A DNA stretch of 64,000 nt from Victivallis sp. Marseille-Q1083 (GCF_903645315.1 NZ_CAHJXL010000002.1:826017-890016); one strand, 5' to 3'; counted from the stretch's first letter, positions 25,386-35,280 are shown. The notes: generated by a model from the letters alone, not told the origin. Made by a program: numbers and translations.

Positions 25386-28300
25386 TTATTCACTTTTTTT
25401 TCGCCGCCACGGCCAGTGGAGCGACTCCGCCAGCGAATAAATTGCCGGAATGAACAGCAGCGTGATCAAAGTGGAACTGGAAAGCCCGCCGATGACCACC
25501 CGGGCCAGCGGCGCCTGGGTTTCGCCGCCGTCTCCCCAGCCGAGCGCCAGCGGAAACAATCCCAGCACCGTGGTCAGCGTCGTCATCAGAATGGGACGCA
25601 GACGCCGGCGTCCCGCCTCGCGGATCGCCAGATCCAGACTCAATTTGTCGCGCCGCCGCAGCAGATTGGCGGTGTCGACGAGCAGAATGGCATTGTTGAC
25701 GACGATGCCGGCCAGCATGATACAGCCGATGAACGATTGGATGTTGAAAGTCGTGTTGGTCCAGAACAGGGCGAGGATGACGCCGATCGAAGCCAGCGGC
25801 ACCGAGAACATCACCACCAGCGGGTCGCGCAGCGATTCGAATTGACAGGCCATGACCATGTAGACGAGAATCAGCGCCAGGACGAAGGCGACCAGCAGCT
25901 CCTGAAAGGCTTCCACCTGATCTTCATAATCTCCGCTGAAACTGATTGAAAAGCTGTTGGGGACGATCAGGGAACGCATCTCCTTTTGGATGTCGGCGAC
26001 GACGGAGCCCATATCCCGGCCGTAGAGATTGGCCGTCAAGGTGATCACCCGTTCCTGATTTTTGCGCTCGATGTTCACCGGTCCTTCCACCCGTTCGAAA
26101 GTCAGCAGGTTGCGCAGCACGATGCGCTCGCCGGCGGTATTGCGGACCGTCATGTTCAGGATTTCGTCCAGCGGCAGGTTGTCGGCATCCTTGACTTTGA
26201 CCAGAATGGTGTATTCATCGCCGCCGTCGCGGTATTCTCCGGCGGAGGAGCCGGCCAGGATCGTCCGCAGCGAATCGGCGATGGTCCTGACCGAAATCTG
26301 CAAATCGGCCGCTTTCTGGCGGTCGATGACGATCCGCTGCTCCGGAACGCCGAGATCCCGGCTCAATTCGACGTCGGTGACGTTGGGGATATTTTCGACG
26401 ATCGCTTTCAGTTGGGCCGCCAGCGCATTGGAGAGATCGAAATCATAACCGCGGATGTCGATGGTCACCGCATCGGAAGAGGAGCCGCCTCCCATGCTCA
26501 TGCCGGAACGGGCCCGGGTTCGGAACGTCGTGCCCGGAATGTTTTTCAGCCGCTGCGTCAACGCATTGGCGATGTCTTCGGAAGATCGCTTGCGCTCCGA
26601 TCGCGATTTCAGGCGAATGTTATAGGAAGCCTTATGGCCGCCGGTCGCCCGCCAGGAAGAACTGCCGGCGCTGGAAACCCAGCCGATGTATTCGTCTTTG
26701 AATTCGTCATAGATGAGCGGCTCGGTCATGATGACGGTCTGATTGACGCTTTCCGGGCTGGTGCCGACGGCTTCTTCCAGCGTGATGTCTACGGCGCCGC
26801 CGTCGCTTTTCGGCATCATTTCGGTTCCGATAAAGGGACAGAGCAGCGCCACGGCCACCAGCAGTAATAAACTGCCGACGATTACCGTGCCGCGCCAGCG
26901 CAACACGGTATCCAGAATGCCGGCATAGAACAAATCCAGTCTTTCAAGTGCGATCGAGCTGAGAACCAGCAGGCGGTCGGTCAATTTCGGATTGTCCAGC
27001 GTTGCATGATGCACGCTCTTTTTCATAATGCGGCCGGCCAGCATCGGCACCAGTGAAATGGCGGTGAACAACGAACAGACCAGTGAGAAACTGACGACTG
27101 CCGACAACTGTTTGAACATGATTCCCGCCATGCCCTGCGTGAAGATCAACGGCAGAAAAACCGCCAGGGTGGTCAACGTGCTGGCGATGATCGCCAGCAC
27201 CACCTCGCTGGTGCCCTGAATGGCGGCCTGTTCCCGCGGCATGTCCTCGTCGCGCAACCGGGTGATATTTTCCAGTACGACGATGGAGTTGTCGACGAGC
27301 ATGCCGATCCCGAGCGCCAGACCGCCGAGGGTCATGATATTCAAGGTGTAACCGCAGAAATAGATCAACGCGAAAGTGGCGATGATCGACATCGGGATGC
27401 TGACCGCGATGATCAGCGTGCTGCGGATATTGCGCAGGAAGAACAGCAGCACCAGGACCGCCAGAACGCCGCCGTAAATGGCGGAATCGCTGACGCTGGT
27501 CAACGATTGCTCAATATATTCCGCCGAATTGTTGATCGGCCGGATATCCAGTTGCGGAATTTCGGCGTTGATTTTTTCCAGTTCCTTCAGAACGTTGTTG
27601 GCTACCGTCACCGTATTGGAACCGGACTGTTTGTAAATCGCGATGAAAATACCGGGTTTGCCGTTGACCCGGACATAGCGGGTCACCTTTTCATGGGTGT
27701 CGATGACTTCGCCGATGTCGCGGATACGGATCGGAACCCCGTTCTGCTGGGCGATCACCATGTCGCGCAGCTCTTCGAGCGACGAGAAGGTACCCGGGGT
27801 CCGGACCCGGATTTCCAGGCGTTCCTCACGGACATTGCCGGCCGGGGTGGTGACGTTGTTGCTCCGGATCTTGGTCAGAATGTCATCCAGCGTCAGGTCC
27901 AGCGTCTTGGCCTTGTCCATGTCGAAACGGATCTGGATTTCCCGGACATAACCGCCGGAGATATCGGCGGAGGCAACCCCTTCGACCCGTTCGAACCGGT
28001 ACTGCACTTGATCTTCGATGAGCTGACGGGCTTCCAGCAAATCCATCTGGGTGCCGACGCCGAGCCGCATGATCGGGAAATTGGCCGAGTCGAATTTCCG
28101 GATAACCGGCCGGTCGACATCGTCCGGCAATGATTTGATGACCCGGTCGAGGCGGTCACGGACATCGGCGACCGCGGCATCGAGATCGACGCCCCAGTTG
28201 AATTCGATCGAAACGTTGCTGGCGCCTTCACCGGAATTGGAAGTGATCGTTTTGACGCCGGGGACGGCACTGACGCCTTGTTCGATCGGCCGGGTGACCA

Positions 28301-28484
28301 ATTCTTCGACCTCTTCCGGACTGGCGTCCTCATAGGTGGTGCTGATCGACAAAGTCGGATAGGTAATATCCGGCATCAGATCGACCGGAAGGTAACGCAA
28401 GGCGATGGCTCCCAGGATGATGACAATACAGGAAATCATCGAAATGAAAACCGGGCGCTGTACCGAAAATTCAGGTAAATTCAT
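25386..28484 (-). CDS. RND efflux transporter (AcrB/SwrC-like inner-membrane pump)
   Basis: This is a 1032-residue HAE1-type RND pump with twelve predicted membrane helices and two large periplasmic loops. Visible hallmarks are the N-terminal [11 protein letters not shown] and [16 protein letters not shown], the TM4 proton-relay segment [14 protein letters not shown] (Asp then Asn, as in SwrC-like members, not Asp-Asp as in AcrB), and the second-half [12 protein letters not shown]. It takes up substrates from the periplasm or membrane and is driven by proton entry. The adaptor gene is 27 bases upstream. No TolC-type outer membrane factor is in the window. Substrates are not predictable from sequence. 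Confidence 0.92.
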   Translation of the reverse strand: MNLPEFSVQRPVFISMISCIVIILGAIALRYLPVDLMPDITYPTLSISTTYEDASPEEVEELVTRPIEQGVSAVPGVKTITSNSGEGASNVSIEFNWGVDLDAAVADVRDRLDRVIKSLPDDVDRPVIRKFDSANFPIMRLGVGTQMDLLEARQLIEDQVQYRFERVEGVASADISGGYVREIQIRFDMDKAKTLDLTLDDILTKIRSNNVTTPAGNVREERLEIRVRTPGTFSSLEELRDMVIAQQNGVPIRIRDIGEVIDTHEKVTRYVRVNGKPGIFIAIYKQSGSNTVTVANNVLKELEKINAEIPQLDIRPINNSAEYIEQSLTSVSDSAIYGGVLAVLVLLFFLRNIRSTLIIAVSIPMSIIATFALIYFCGYTLNIMTLGGLALGIGMLVDNSIVVLENITRLRDEDMPREQAAIQGTSEVVLAIIASTLTTLAVFLPLIFTQGMAGIMFKQLSAVVSFSLVCSLFTAISLVPMLAGRIMKKSVHHATLDNPKLTDRLLVLSSIALERLDLFYAGILDTVLRWRGTVIVGSLLLLVAVALLCPFIGTEMMPKSDGGAVDITLEEAVGTSPESVNQTVIMTEPLIYDEFKDEYIGWVSSAGSSSWRATGGHKASYNIRLKSRSERKRSSEDIANALTQRLKNIPGTTFRTRARSGMSMGGGSSSDAVTIDIRGYDFDLSNALAAQLKAIVENIPNVTDVELSRDLGVPEQRIVIDRQKAADLQISVRTIADSLRTILAGSSAGEYRDGGDEYTILVKVKDADNLPLDEILNMTVRNTAGERIVLRNLLTFERVEGPVNIERKNQERVITLTANLYGRDMGSVVADIQKEMRSLIVPNSFSISFSGDYEDQVEAFQELLVAFVLALILVYMVMACQFESLRDPLVVMFSVPLASIGVILALFWTNTTFNIQSFIGCIMLAGIVVNNAILLVDTANLLRRRDKLSLDLAIREAGRRRLRPILMTTLTTVLGLFPLALGWGDGGETQAPLARVVIGGLSSSTLITLLFIPAIYSLAESLHWPWRRKKSE

Positions 28485-28511
28485 AATGGCTGGAGTCTCC
28501 GGTCGTTACAG

Positions 28512-29735
28512 TTATTGATTCTGTTCGACGGCGGCCGCTTCCACCGTTCGCGTCGGCTTGAATACCGCCATACCGTCCACCAGTTGATGATTGCCGAGCG
28601 TCACCACCGGAGCGGTGATTTCCGGCGAGAGGATTTCAACCATGTCATCGACGCGAATGCCCGGCTGAACCAGCACGAATTTGGCGATGGCGGAAATTCC
28701 GTCGGCGTCGGTTTGCTCCGGGGTTTTCTGGAACAGGAAAACGCCGTATTCTTCACCATGCTTGACCAGAGCGTTACGGGGCACCACCGTGACGTTTTCA
28801 TGCAGGTCGAATTCGATCTCCGCCCGAATGAACATCCCCGGCTTCAACCGCAGATCGGCATTGCCCAACTCCAGTTCCACATAAGCCTGGCGGGTGTTAC
28901 TCTGCAGAATCTGGGCGATATTGATGATTCTGCCCTGAAAAACCTCTCCGGGATAGGCGTCGGTGGTGATGTTGGCGGTCTGACCGATTTTCAGTTGCGG
29001 ATAATCCCGTTCGATGACGTGGATAATGCCTTTGAGCCGATCGATTTCGACGATGGTCAGCAGTTTCTGGTTCGGGGCGACCAGGGCGCCTTCATCGACA
29101 AAGCGTTCGGCGACGTAACGCGGCGAAGCCGGCTCCCAGGAGGAGAAGATTTTAGTGTCCGCCAACTTCAACTGGGCGGTGTCCAGCGCACTTTTGCGGC
29201 TCTGGACCTCCGCCTCCCGCATCGCATGGATGACTTCATTGGCCTGCAGGGCGGATTTCGTCGTATCGTATTGCGCATCGGAGATGATGTGTTTGTCGTG
29301 GAGTTCCTGCTGCCGGTCGAACTCCTTTTGTTTGAGCTCCAGCGTAATGACCGCCTCCTTCAATTGCGCTTCGGCCACGGCCAGGTCGGCGGCCGCCTGC
29401 GCCACCTGCTTGGTGTATTCGATGTCTTCGATTTGCACCAACTGCATTCCGGGGGTGAGGGCATTGCCGATCTGGCCGACCAACCGTTCCAGCCGGCCGC
29501 CGACCTTGGGCGCAATATCAAAACTGCTCCAGGCATTCAAGGTGCCGGTAAAGGAACGGATATCCCGCAGACTTTCCTTGCGCGGCATGACATATTCCAC
29601 CGGGACCGCGGGGATTTTGCTTTTTTTCCCTTCGCTATCTTCTGCCGACGATAAAATATTGTAAACTTTGCCCAATGTAAAAACAATGGCGGCGGCAACG
29701 GCAAACAGTACGAGCAGATAAAAAATTTTCTTCAT
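28512..29735 (-). CDS. RND efflux periplasmic adaptor (membrane fusion protein)
   Basis: This is a 407-residue HlyD/AcrA-family adaptor. One N-terminal membrane helix (about 4-22) anchors it. After a beta segment a lipoyl half-motif precedes a long helical hairpin (about 105-205, rich in Ala/Gln/Glu/Lys). The second lipoyl half and a beta-barrel follow (KIGQTANITTDAYPGEVFQG; LRLKPGMFIRAEIEF). It bridges the pump encoded 27 bases downstream to an outer-membrane channel. The upstream region at 29736-29918 holds a weak promoter and an unusual double palindrome shared with the divergent methyltransferase gene. Confidence 0.92.
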   Translation of the reverse strand: MKKIFYLLVLFAVAAAIVFTLGKVYNILSSAEDSEGKKSKIPAVPVEYVMPRKESLRDIRSFTGTLNAWSSFDIAPKVGGRLERLVGQIGNALTPGMQLVQIEDIEYTKQVAQAAADLAVAEAQLKEAVITLELKQKEFDRQQELHDKHIISDAQYDTTKSALQANEVIHAMREAEVQSRKSALDTAQLKLADTKIFSSWEPASPRYVAERFVDEGALVAPNQKLLTIVEIDRLKGIIHVIERDYPQLKIGQTANITTDAYPGEVFQGRIINIAQILQSNTRQAYVELELGNADLRLKPGMFIRAEIEFDLHENVTVVPRNALVKHGEEYGVFLFQKTPEQTDADGISAIAKFVLVQPGIRVDDMVEILSPEITAPVVTLGNHQLVDGMAVFKPTRTVEAAAVEQNQ

Positions 29736-29780
29736 GTAGACTGATGTCCCTGTCTCTTGTGATTTCTGTATTGATTAGGT

Positions 29781-29808
29781 AAAATACCCTTACCGGTTCA
29801 AAACGCAA
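29781..29808 (-). promoter_or_regulatory. Candidate promoter of the RND operon
   Basis: On the minus strand TTGCGT (29808-29803), a 16-base spacer and TATTTT (29786-29781). The match is moderate. The leader to the adaptor ATG would be about 40 bases. Confidence 0.35.
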
Positions 29809-29857
29809 ACACCCTTTATGAATTATTAACGCAGTTGCCTTTTATTTATTGTTTGGG

Positions 29858-29877
29858 AATGTACATTAATGATCATT
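29858..29877. promoter_or_regulatory. Two back-to-back 10-bp palindromes, candidate operator
   Basis: AATGTACATT (29858-29867) is immediately followed by AATGATCATT (29868-29877), each a perfect palindrome. They lie about 50 bases upstream of the candidate -35 of the RND operon and 42 bases before the favoured start of the divergent methyltransferase. No regulator gene is adjacent, although efflux operons commonly have one. Confidence 0.4.
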
Positions 29878-29918
29878 TATTTTCAATTGGTATGAAAACA
29901 GGCAGGAGACCGCGAACG

Positions 29919-31304
29919 TTGAACGACAGAAAAGGCACTTTTTCATCGAACCGGGAAGGGATGAGCGAAGGGAAACTGCTGGCGCAGTGCAAAGCGCTGC
30001 AGCAGGGGTTGCAACAGGTCACCGCCGCGGTTTTTGCCGATAACCGGCCGGCGGATCGGGCGCTGAATCTCTTTCTGCGCGCCAACCGGCAGTTCGGCTC
30101 GCGCGACCGGCAATTCATCAGCGAGAGTGTTTTCGGTTTTTTCCGTTATCTGGGGGTTTTGCAGACATTATTGCTGCCGGAAGAGCGGCGCCGGTTATGG
30201 GAGCACGGCCAGTTGCCGCCGTTGCCGGTGACGACGGCGATGCTGCTGGGGGCCTGGCTGCTCGGCGGGGGGCCGCTGCCGCCGGCCGCGACGATAGTCT
30301 GGCGGCGGCAGTTGCAGTTGTCCGGAACGCTGGAAACAGAGTTGACGGCATTGGTTGCGCAGTTGGCCGCCGCCATTCAACGTCCCGTTCCGGAGGTTGA
30401 ATGGCGGCAACTGGTTCCGGAACCGTTGCGGGGCGCGTTTGCACTGTCCCCCGGTCAGGAGGAGTGTTTTTTAGAAATGCTGCGGCGCCGGCCGCCGCTG
30501 TGGCTGCGGGTGCAGACTGCGGAAGTGGAGCGATTGAAGGAGGAATTGAGTCGGGAAGGGTTGACGGTGGAGGTGCATCCGAAGTTGGCGAAAGCGCTCC
30601 GGGCCGGAAATCCCAGGGTCAATTTATACCAGTTGCCGGCGTTTCAGGCCGGATGGTTCGAGGTTCAGGATCTGGCTTCGCAGGTGATCGGTTTGGTCTG
30701 TGCGCCCGGCAAGGGAGAACGTTGGTGGGACGCCTGTGCCGGAGCGGGCGGCAAGAGCTTGCAGTTGGCGGATTTGATGCAGCGCAAGGGAACGGTGGTG
30801 GCTTCCGATATCCGGGCGTATAAACTCGAGGATTTGCGGCGGCGCGCCCGCCGGGCGGCGTTTCCGAATATCGGTTGCCGGGTTTGGGACGGTAAGGGGC
30901 TGCGGCGCAACCAACGGGAAAAATTTGATGGGGTGCTGGTGGACGCGCCGTGCAGTTGTTCCGGCACCTGGCGGCGCAATCCGGATGCCAGGTGGATCCT
31001 GACCGGATCGGCGGTCGCCGAGATTGCCGCGCTCCAGCTCCGGATTTTGCAGGCCGCCGCCACCGGCGTCAAATCCGGCGGCATTCTGGTTTACGCTACC
31101 TGTTCGATGTTTCCGCAGGAGAATGCCGGAGTGGTCAACGCGTTTCTGGCCGCCGAACCGGCATATCGACTGGAAGCTTTCGACAATCCGCTGACCGGAA
31201 AACGGACTGATGGCATGCTGCAGGTTTATCCGTGGGATGGCGATTGCGACGGAATGTTCGTGGCCCGATTGCGGAAGGAAAGCGCGCCGGCAGAGCCGGC
31301 CTGA
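29919..31304 (+). CDS. RsmB/NSUN-family RNA (cytosine-5) methyltransferase
   Basis: The protein is SAM-dependent, about 461 residues, and methylates cytosine in rRNA or tRNA. The N-terminal helical part resembles the NusB-like domain of RsmB. The Rossmann part has DACAGAGGKSLQLADL (SAM loop), ASDIRAYKLEDL, VDAPCSCSGTWRRNPD (Cys of the PC motif) and YATCSMFPQEN (second Cys), the two-cysteine arrangement of NSUN enzymes. The start is uncertain. TTG at 29919 has AGGAG ten bases upstream. ATG at 29961 abuts GGGAAGGG. An ATG at 29892 has no Shine-Dalgarno. The exact target base is not known. Confidence 0.85.
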   Translation: MNDRKGTFSSNREGMSEGKLLAQCKALQQGLQQVTAAVFADNRPADRALNLFLRANRQFGSRDRQFISESVFGFFRYLGVLQTLLLPEERRRLWEHGQLPPLPVTTAMLLGAWLLGGGPLPPAATIVWRRQLQLSGTLETELTALVAQLAAAIQRPVPEVEWRQLVPEPLRGAFALSPGQEECFLEMLRRRPPLWLRVQTAEVERLKEELSREGLTVEVHPKLAKALRAGNPRVNLYQLPAFQAGWFEVQDLASQVIGLVCAPGKGERWWDACAGAGGKSLQLADLMQRKGTVVASDIRAYKLEDLRRRARRAAFPNIGCRVWDGKGLRRNQREKFDGVLVDAPCSCSGTWRRNPDARWILTGSAVAEIAALQLRILQAAATGVKSGGILVYATCSMFPQENAGVVNAFLAAEPAYRLEAFDNPLTGKRTDGMLQVYPWDGDCDGMFVARLRKESAPAEPA

Positions 31305-31450
31305 AGCCGGGCCGGATTGTCTTCGAGGCATGGTTCGGGCCGGCTGAGAGCAGGCGGCTGAAGAGATGGAATTGATAAGTTTTACATTTTATTTCGGTTG
31401 GCCTGTTGCATTCCGGGCTGATTTGGATTAAATTAACAGGAATTATTTTT

Positions 31451-31482
31451 GTTATTCCGTTTTGACGACGGAACGGAATAAC
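31451..31482. promoter_or_regulatory. 11-bp perfect inverted repeat upstream of the SDR gene
   Basis: GTTATTCCGTT (31451-31461) pairs with AACGGAATAAC (31472-31482) around a 10-base loop. It lies 147 bases after the methyltransferase stop and 55 bases before the next ATG. No T-run follows on either strand, so an operator or leader hairpin is as likely as a terminator. The rest of the 233-base gap shows nothing clear. Confidence 0.4.
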
Positions 31483-31537
31483 GCTTGGAAGTGGCAGTGA
31501 TGATTTTGAATTGTATAAAAAAGATTCGGGGAAATAG

Positions 31538-32689
31538 ATGACAAAGATTTTCTTAACCGGGATTACCGGGCTGGTCGGCAGTGCCTTTACCGTGGCTCTG
31601 TTGAGAGAGCGCAACGATGTGAGGATTGTCTGTCTGGTGCGCAATGGAGGCAATCGCAGCGCGGAGGCACGGGTGGAAAAAATCATTCAGGACCAGTGTG
31701 CGTTCGATGGTTGTCCGGAAGCCGCCGCCGCCATTTTGTCCAAGATCGAGGTGATCCCGGGCGATGTCGTCGACCTGGAGGTTGAAAAGCTGGCTGCCGA
31801 TCCGAAAATGAAAGGCGTCAATGTTGTTTTTCACTGCGCCGCCGATGTCAATCTTGGCAAGGATCCGACCGGCAAAACTTTCCGAATCAATTATGACGGC
31901 ACCAAAAATATCGTTGCACTGGCCAAGCTTTTGAAGGCGGAAGCCATTCATTATGTCAGTACCGCCTACGTTGCCGGCAAACTTTCCGGGCGGGCGATGG
32001 AGGATACGCCGCTGGACAGCGGTTTCAACAATCCTTACGAAGAGAGCAAATTCAAAGCGGAGATGCTGGTGCGCAGTTGCGGTATCCCGTTCACCATCTA
32101 CCGGCCGGCCATCATCACCGGCCGGCTGCGCGACGGCCGCATCCGCAAGCCGTTGGCTTTCTACCGGATCCTTGAATTCATGGCCAAAATCAAGAAACAC
32201 CGTTGTGCGAAATGCGGCATGGACCCGCTGGGCATGATGGATATGGATCTGCATTTCAACACCATTCCGTCCGACCATGTTTATTTCGTGCCGATCGATT
32301 ATGTCCAGCGGGCGGTTACGGCACTGTTTCAGCAGCCGGTGGCCAACCGGACCTATCATGTCACCGGCAACAGCCCGGTTTCAACTCATATGATCGATGT
32401 GGCGGTCTGTGAATTCCTGCGGATTGAAGGTGTCACGATCGAACAACTGGAAGAAAAGCCGAACATGGATGAGAAATTGATGTCGAGATTCCTGGGCGAT
32501 TTGATGCCGTATTTTTCTTCCGATATCATTTTCGACCAGAGCAATATCGTCAAAGCGCTGGGGCCGGAAGCGATCGACTGGGAATTCGGCATTCGCGGCT
32601 TGAAAGCGTTGATCAAATCATTTTTCGAAGATTTCTTTCCGCATGTCGATTGGCTGCAGGAACTGGCCAGGAATTATGAGGTGCGCTGA
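31538..32689 (+). CDS. Extended SDR / thioester-reductase-like NAD(P)-dependent oxidoreductase
   Basis: The protein has 383 residues. The Rossmann motif GITGLVGS lies at about 8-15, followed by VFHCAADVN. The active-site strand is YVSTAYVAG and the catalytic Tyr-x3-Lys is YEESK near 168-172, as in NAD_binding_4 proteins (fatty acyl reductases, carboxylic acid/thioester reductases). IYRPAIITG is the typical substrate-side segment. An unusual Cys-x2-Cys (RCAKCGMD, near 226-230) interrupts the C-terminal part. It is cytoplasmic. The amidohydrolase gene begins 6 bases after the stop, so the two form an operon. The substrate is unknown; an acyl thioester or lipid aldehyde is plausible. Confidence 0.8.
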   Translation: MTKIFLTGITGLVGSAFTVALLRERNDVRIVCLVRNGGNRSAEARVEKIIQDQCAFDGCPEAAAAILSKIEVIPGDVVDLEVEKLAADPKMKGVNVVFHCAADVNLGKDPTGKTFRINYDGTKNIVALAKLLKAEAIHYVSTAYVAGKLSGRAMEDTPLDSGFNNPYEESKFKAEMLVRSCGIPFTIYRPAIITGRLRDGRIRKPLAFYRILEFMAKIKKHRCAKCGMDPLGMMDMDLHFNTIPSDHVYFVPIDYVQRAVTALFQQPVANRTYHVTGNSPVSTHMIDVAVCEFLRIEGVTIEQLEEKPNMDEKLMSRFLGDLMPYFSSDIIFDQSNIVKALGPEAIDWEFGIRGLKALIKSFFEDFFPHVDWLQELARNYEVR

Positions 32690-32695
32690 TCTTCG

Positions 32696-33493
32696 ATGAA
32701 GATCATCGATTTTCACACGCATTTCTATCCGGAAAAGATTGCCGCCAGAGCGTTGCAGAGTGTTGCCGGCCTCCCGGGTGTGACGCCGGCGACGGACGGC
32801 ACTGCCGAAGGCTTGGCGGCATCGATGCGGTGTTGCGGCATTGAAGGCGCCGTCGGCTTGAGTTTGGTTAATACTCCGGTCAACAGCCGCGGTGTCAACC
32901 ATTGGGCAGCCGGCTGGAATCGGGTGCCGTTTTTTATGACTGGATCGTTTCACCCGGAAGAGCCGGATCCGGCGGCGACCGTTGTTCAGGCTGCCGCGCT
33001 GGGTTTGAAGGGCATCAAAGTCCATCCGGAATATCAGCGTTTCCGCTTTGCCGATAAACGCCTGTACCCGGCCTGGGAAGCCTGTATTGAAAAAGAATTG
33101 TTCGTCGTGACCCATGCCGGGGCGGATTTCAGTTTTCAGCCGCCTTACCGGACCGGCCCGTCGGAGCTGGCCGCGTTCCACCGTCGTTTCCCGCAATTGA
33201 AATTGGTCCTGGCCCATTTCGGTTCGATGGACATGTGGGATGCGGTGGAACAGGAATTGATTGGTTTGCCGGTGTATCTGGATACGGCTTTCGTGGCCGG
33301 GCGATTGGCGCCGGACCGTTTGACGGCGATGATCCGCCGTCACGGTGCCGAATGGGTGTTGTTCGGCTCCGACAGCCCCTGGGCCGACCAAAGAGCGGCG
33401 ATCGACTACCTCGATTCGCTGGATTTGACGCAATCGGAGCGCGAAGCGATTTTCTACCGGAATGCCGCCCGATTGCTGCAATTGCCGGTTTGA
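32696..33493 (+). CDS. Amidohydrolase-family metal-dependent hydrolase (TIM barrel)
   Basis: This 265-residue member of the Amidohydro_2 group includes decarboxylases and lactone or amide hydrolases. The first strand carries the metal-binding DFHTHF (residues 5-10), later strands supply KVHPEYQ, THAGADF and LAHFGSMDMW, and the last catalytic Asp is in FGSDSPW. The SDR gene lies just upstream, with coupled translation likely (6-base gap, Shine-Dalgarno GAGGTG inside the previous gene). The natural substrate is not identifiable. Confidence 0.82.
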   Translation: MKIIDFHTHFYPEKIAARALQSVAGLPGVTPATDGTAEGLAASMRCCGIEGAVGLSLVNTPVNSRGVNHWAAGWNRVPFFMTGSFHPEEPDPAATVVQAAALGLKGIKVHPEYQRFRFADKRLYPAWEACIEKELFVVTHAGADFSFQPPYRTGPSELAAFHRRFPQLKLVLAHFGSMDMWDAVEQELIGLPVYLDTAFVAGRLAPDRLTAMIRRHGAEWVLFGSDSPWADQRAAIDYLDSLDLTQSEREAIFYRNAARLLQLPV

Positions 33494-33542
33494 GGAATGA
33501 GTATTCCTGAAAATCGCTTCGAAAGCGGGAGTGGCGGAACGA

Positions 33543-35117
33543 TTATTGACCGCTCATCATGGCCGCAATGTCCTGCCGCGCTTCACCGGTCAACTTCAGA
33601 TCGAAATGTTCGATCAGCACTTTGGCCGCGTTGGGCGACAGGAATGCCGGCAGCGTCGGTCCCAGTCGGATTCCCTTGACTCCAAGCGCCAGCAGCGCCA
33701 GCAGCACGGCGACCGCTTTCTGTTCATACCAAGCCAGATCGAACGAGATCGGCAATTGATTGAGATTTTCCAGTTGAAATGCTTCCTGGAGTTTCATGGC
33801 GATTACCGCCAGGGAATAGGAGTCGTTGCATTGACCGGCGTCCAGTACCCGTGGAATTCCGTCAATTTCACCCAGCTTGAGTTTGTTGTAACGGTATTTG
33901 GCGCAGCCGGCAGTGAGGATGATCGTATCTTTCGGCAGATTTTCGGCAACTTCAGTGAAATACTCCCGGGTTTTGTGCCGGCCGTCGCAGCCGCCCATGA
34001 CGATGAAACGCTTGATGGCGCCGGATTGAATTGCCGCAATGATCCGGTCCGCCAGAGCCAGCACTTGATCATGGGCGAAGCCGCCGACAATTTCCAGATC
34101 GTCCAGTTCCGTCGGCGGTTGACACCGTTTGGCCAATGCGATCAGAGCGGAGAAATCCTTCTGCCGGCCCGGCTGCCGGTCCGGAATGTGACGAACGCCG
34201 GGATAACCGGCCATACCGGTGGTGAAAATTCGTTCCTGATAAGAGTCGCGCACCGGAATGATGCAGTTGGTCGTCATCAGGATCGGACCGTTGAAAGATT
34301 CGAATTCGGTGTTCTGATGGAACCAGGAGCCGCCGTAGTTGCCGACCAGATGCGGATATTTTTTGAAAGCCGGATAATAGTGGGCCGGCAGCATTTCACC
34401 ATGGGTATAGATGTCAACGCCGCTGTTGAGGGTCTGCTCCAGCAATTCGGCCATATCTTTCAGGTCATGGCCGGAGATCAGGATGCCGGGACGTTTGCCG
34501 ACGCCGGTTTTGACGGTGGTAATTTCCGGTCTGCCGTAATTGGACGTGTTGGCCCGGTCCAAAGCCGCCATCGCCAGGACGGCGACATGACCGCACTCGA
34601 TGACCAGTTTGGCCAGTGCGTCGACCGAAAGCGGTTTGACGGTGGCGGCCAGTCCTTTGATCAGAAAATCATAGACGGCTTGATCTTCCACGCCGAGGAT
34701 GGCGGCATGGTCGGCATAAGCGCCGATTCCTTTCATCCCGTAAGTGAGCAGTTCCCGCCAGGAGCGGATATCTTCCTCGGAGGTGCCGAGCACCCCGACC
34801 GGGATTTCCGGCATATTTGCCGCCGCCGGCAGTTTGTCACGTTCGGCGGCCGCTTCGTCAATTTGCTGCTGCAGGCGCGCCGGATCGAAATTGGCGTTGG
34901 TGATGGTAATGAATAAAGACCGGGTGAGAAAACGACCGAGTCGGGGTGACGGTTTTTGCCCGGAAGCTTCGACCCGCCAGGCAATTTCCTTCAATAATTC
35001 GATCAACTGATCCATCCGATTGGCCGCTTCGGAGCTTTTGCCGCACATGCCGCGCATCGTGCAGCCCTGATTTTTGCAGGTCTCCTGGCATTGAAAACAG
35101 AACATTGCATTCTCCAT
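33543..35117 (-). CDS. hcp: Hydroxylamine reductase (hybrid-cluster protein)
   Basis: Hcp is a 524-residue cytoplasmic iron-sulfur protein that reduces hydroxylamine and, in enterics, NO. The N-terminal cysteines follow Cys-x2-Cys-x8-Cys-x5-Cys, the class I pattern that binds a 4Fe-4S cluster. Hybrid-cluster ligands are seen in HGEMLPAHYYP, TTNCIIP, AGCAKYRYN and LDAGQCNDSYS. The start has AGGAGG ten bases upstream. No hcr reductase is adjacent. An IS4-family element lies only 63 bases upstream and has separated the gene from its apparent promoter at 36498-36525. Confidence 0.95.
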   Translation of the reverse strand: MENAMFCFQCQETCKNQGCTMRGMCGKSSEAANRMDQLIELLKEIAWRVEASGQKPSPRLGRFLTRSLFITITNANFDPARLQQQIDEAAAERDKLPAAANMPEIPVGVLGTSEEDIRSWRELLTYGMKGIGAYADHAAILGVEDQAVYDFLIKGLAATVKPLSVDALAKLVIECGHVAVLAMAALDRANTSNYGRPEITTVKTGVGKRPGILISGHDLKDMAELLEQTLNSGVDIYTHGEMLPAHYYPAFKKYPHLVGNYGGSWFHQNTEFESFNGPILMTTNCIIPVRDSYQERIFTTGMAGYPGVRHIPDRQPGRQKDFSALIALAKRCQPPTELDDLEIVGGFAHDQVLALADRIIAAIQSGAIKRFIVMGGCDGRHKTREYFTEVAENLPKDTIILTAGCAKYRYNKLKLGEIDGIPRVLDAGQCNDSYSLAVIAMKLQEAFQLENLNQLPISFDLAWYEQKAVAVLLALLALGVKGIRLGPTLPAFLSPNAAKVLIEHFDLKLTGEARQDIAAMMSGQ

Positions 35118-35167
35118 AATTGCGTTTCCTCCTGGTTGAAATGGTGAGTGAAAAGCTTTGCAAATTT

Positions 35168-35197
35168 ACTATCCTCTTTTCACTACTGTCCGGTAAA
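35168..35197 (-). promoter_or_regulatory. Possible hybrid promoter at the IS/hcp junction
   Basis: On the minus strand the IS end supplies TTTACC (35197-35192). After 18 bases the flanking DNA supplies GATAGT (35173-35168). Each matches 4 of 6 consensus positions. It could restore transcription of hcp after the insertion, but this is speculative. Confidence 0.25.
35172..35180. repeat. Left target-site duplication of the IS
   Basis: TCCTCTTTT, identical to 36487-36495 at the other end of the element. A 9-bp duplication is within the range of IS4-family insertions. Confidence 0.9.
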
Positions 35198-35198
35198 A
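35181..35198 (+). repeat. IS left terminal inverted repeat
   Basis: 18 bp, matching the complement of 36469-36486 at 17 of 18 positions. Confidence 0.9.
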
Positions 35199-35222
35199 GT
35201 TTCCGGACTTGATTGTTAAAAT

Positions 35223-35280
35223 CGGGACTTGTTCTATATTAGAAGAGCTCAAACCCATAATATTGAACAAGAAAGTCCCG
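35223..35280 (+). promoter_or_regulatory. Hairpin occluding the transposase start
   Basis: CGGGACTTGTTC (35223-35234) can pair with GAACAA (35265-35270) and GTCCCG (35275-35280), with a 4-base bulge. The ATG follows 3 bases later. Such hairpins in IS elements block translation from transcripts that enter from outside. Confidence 0.6.
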
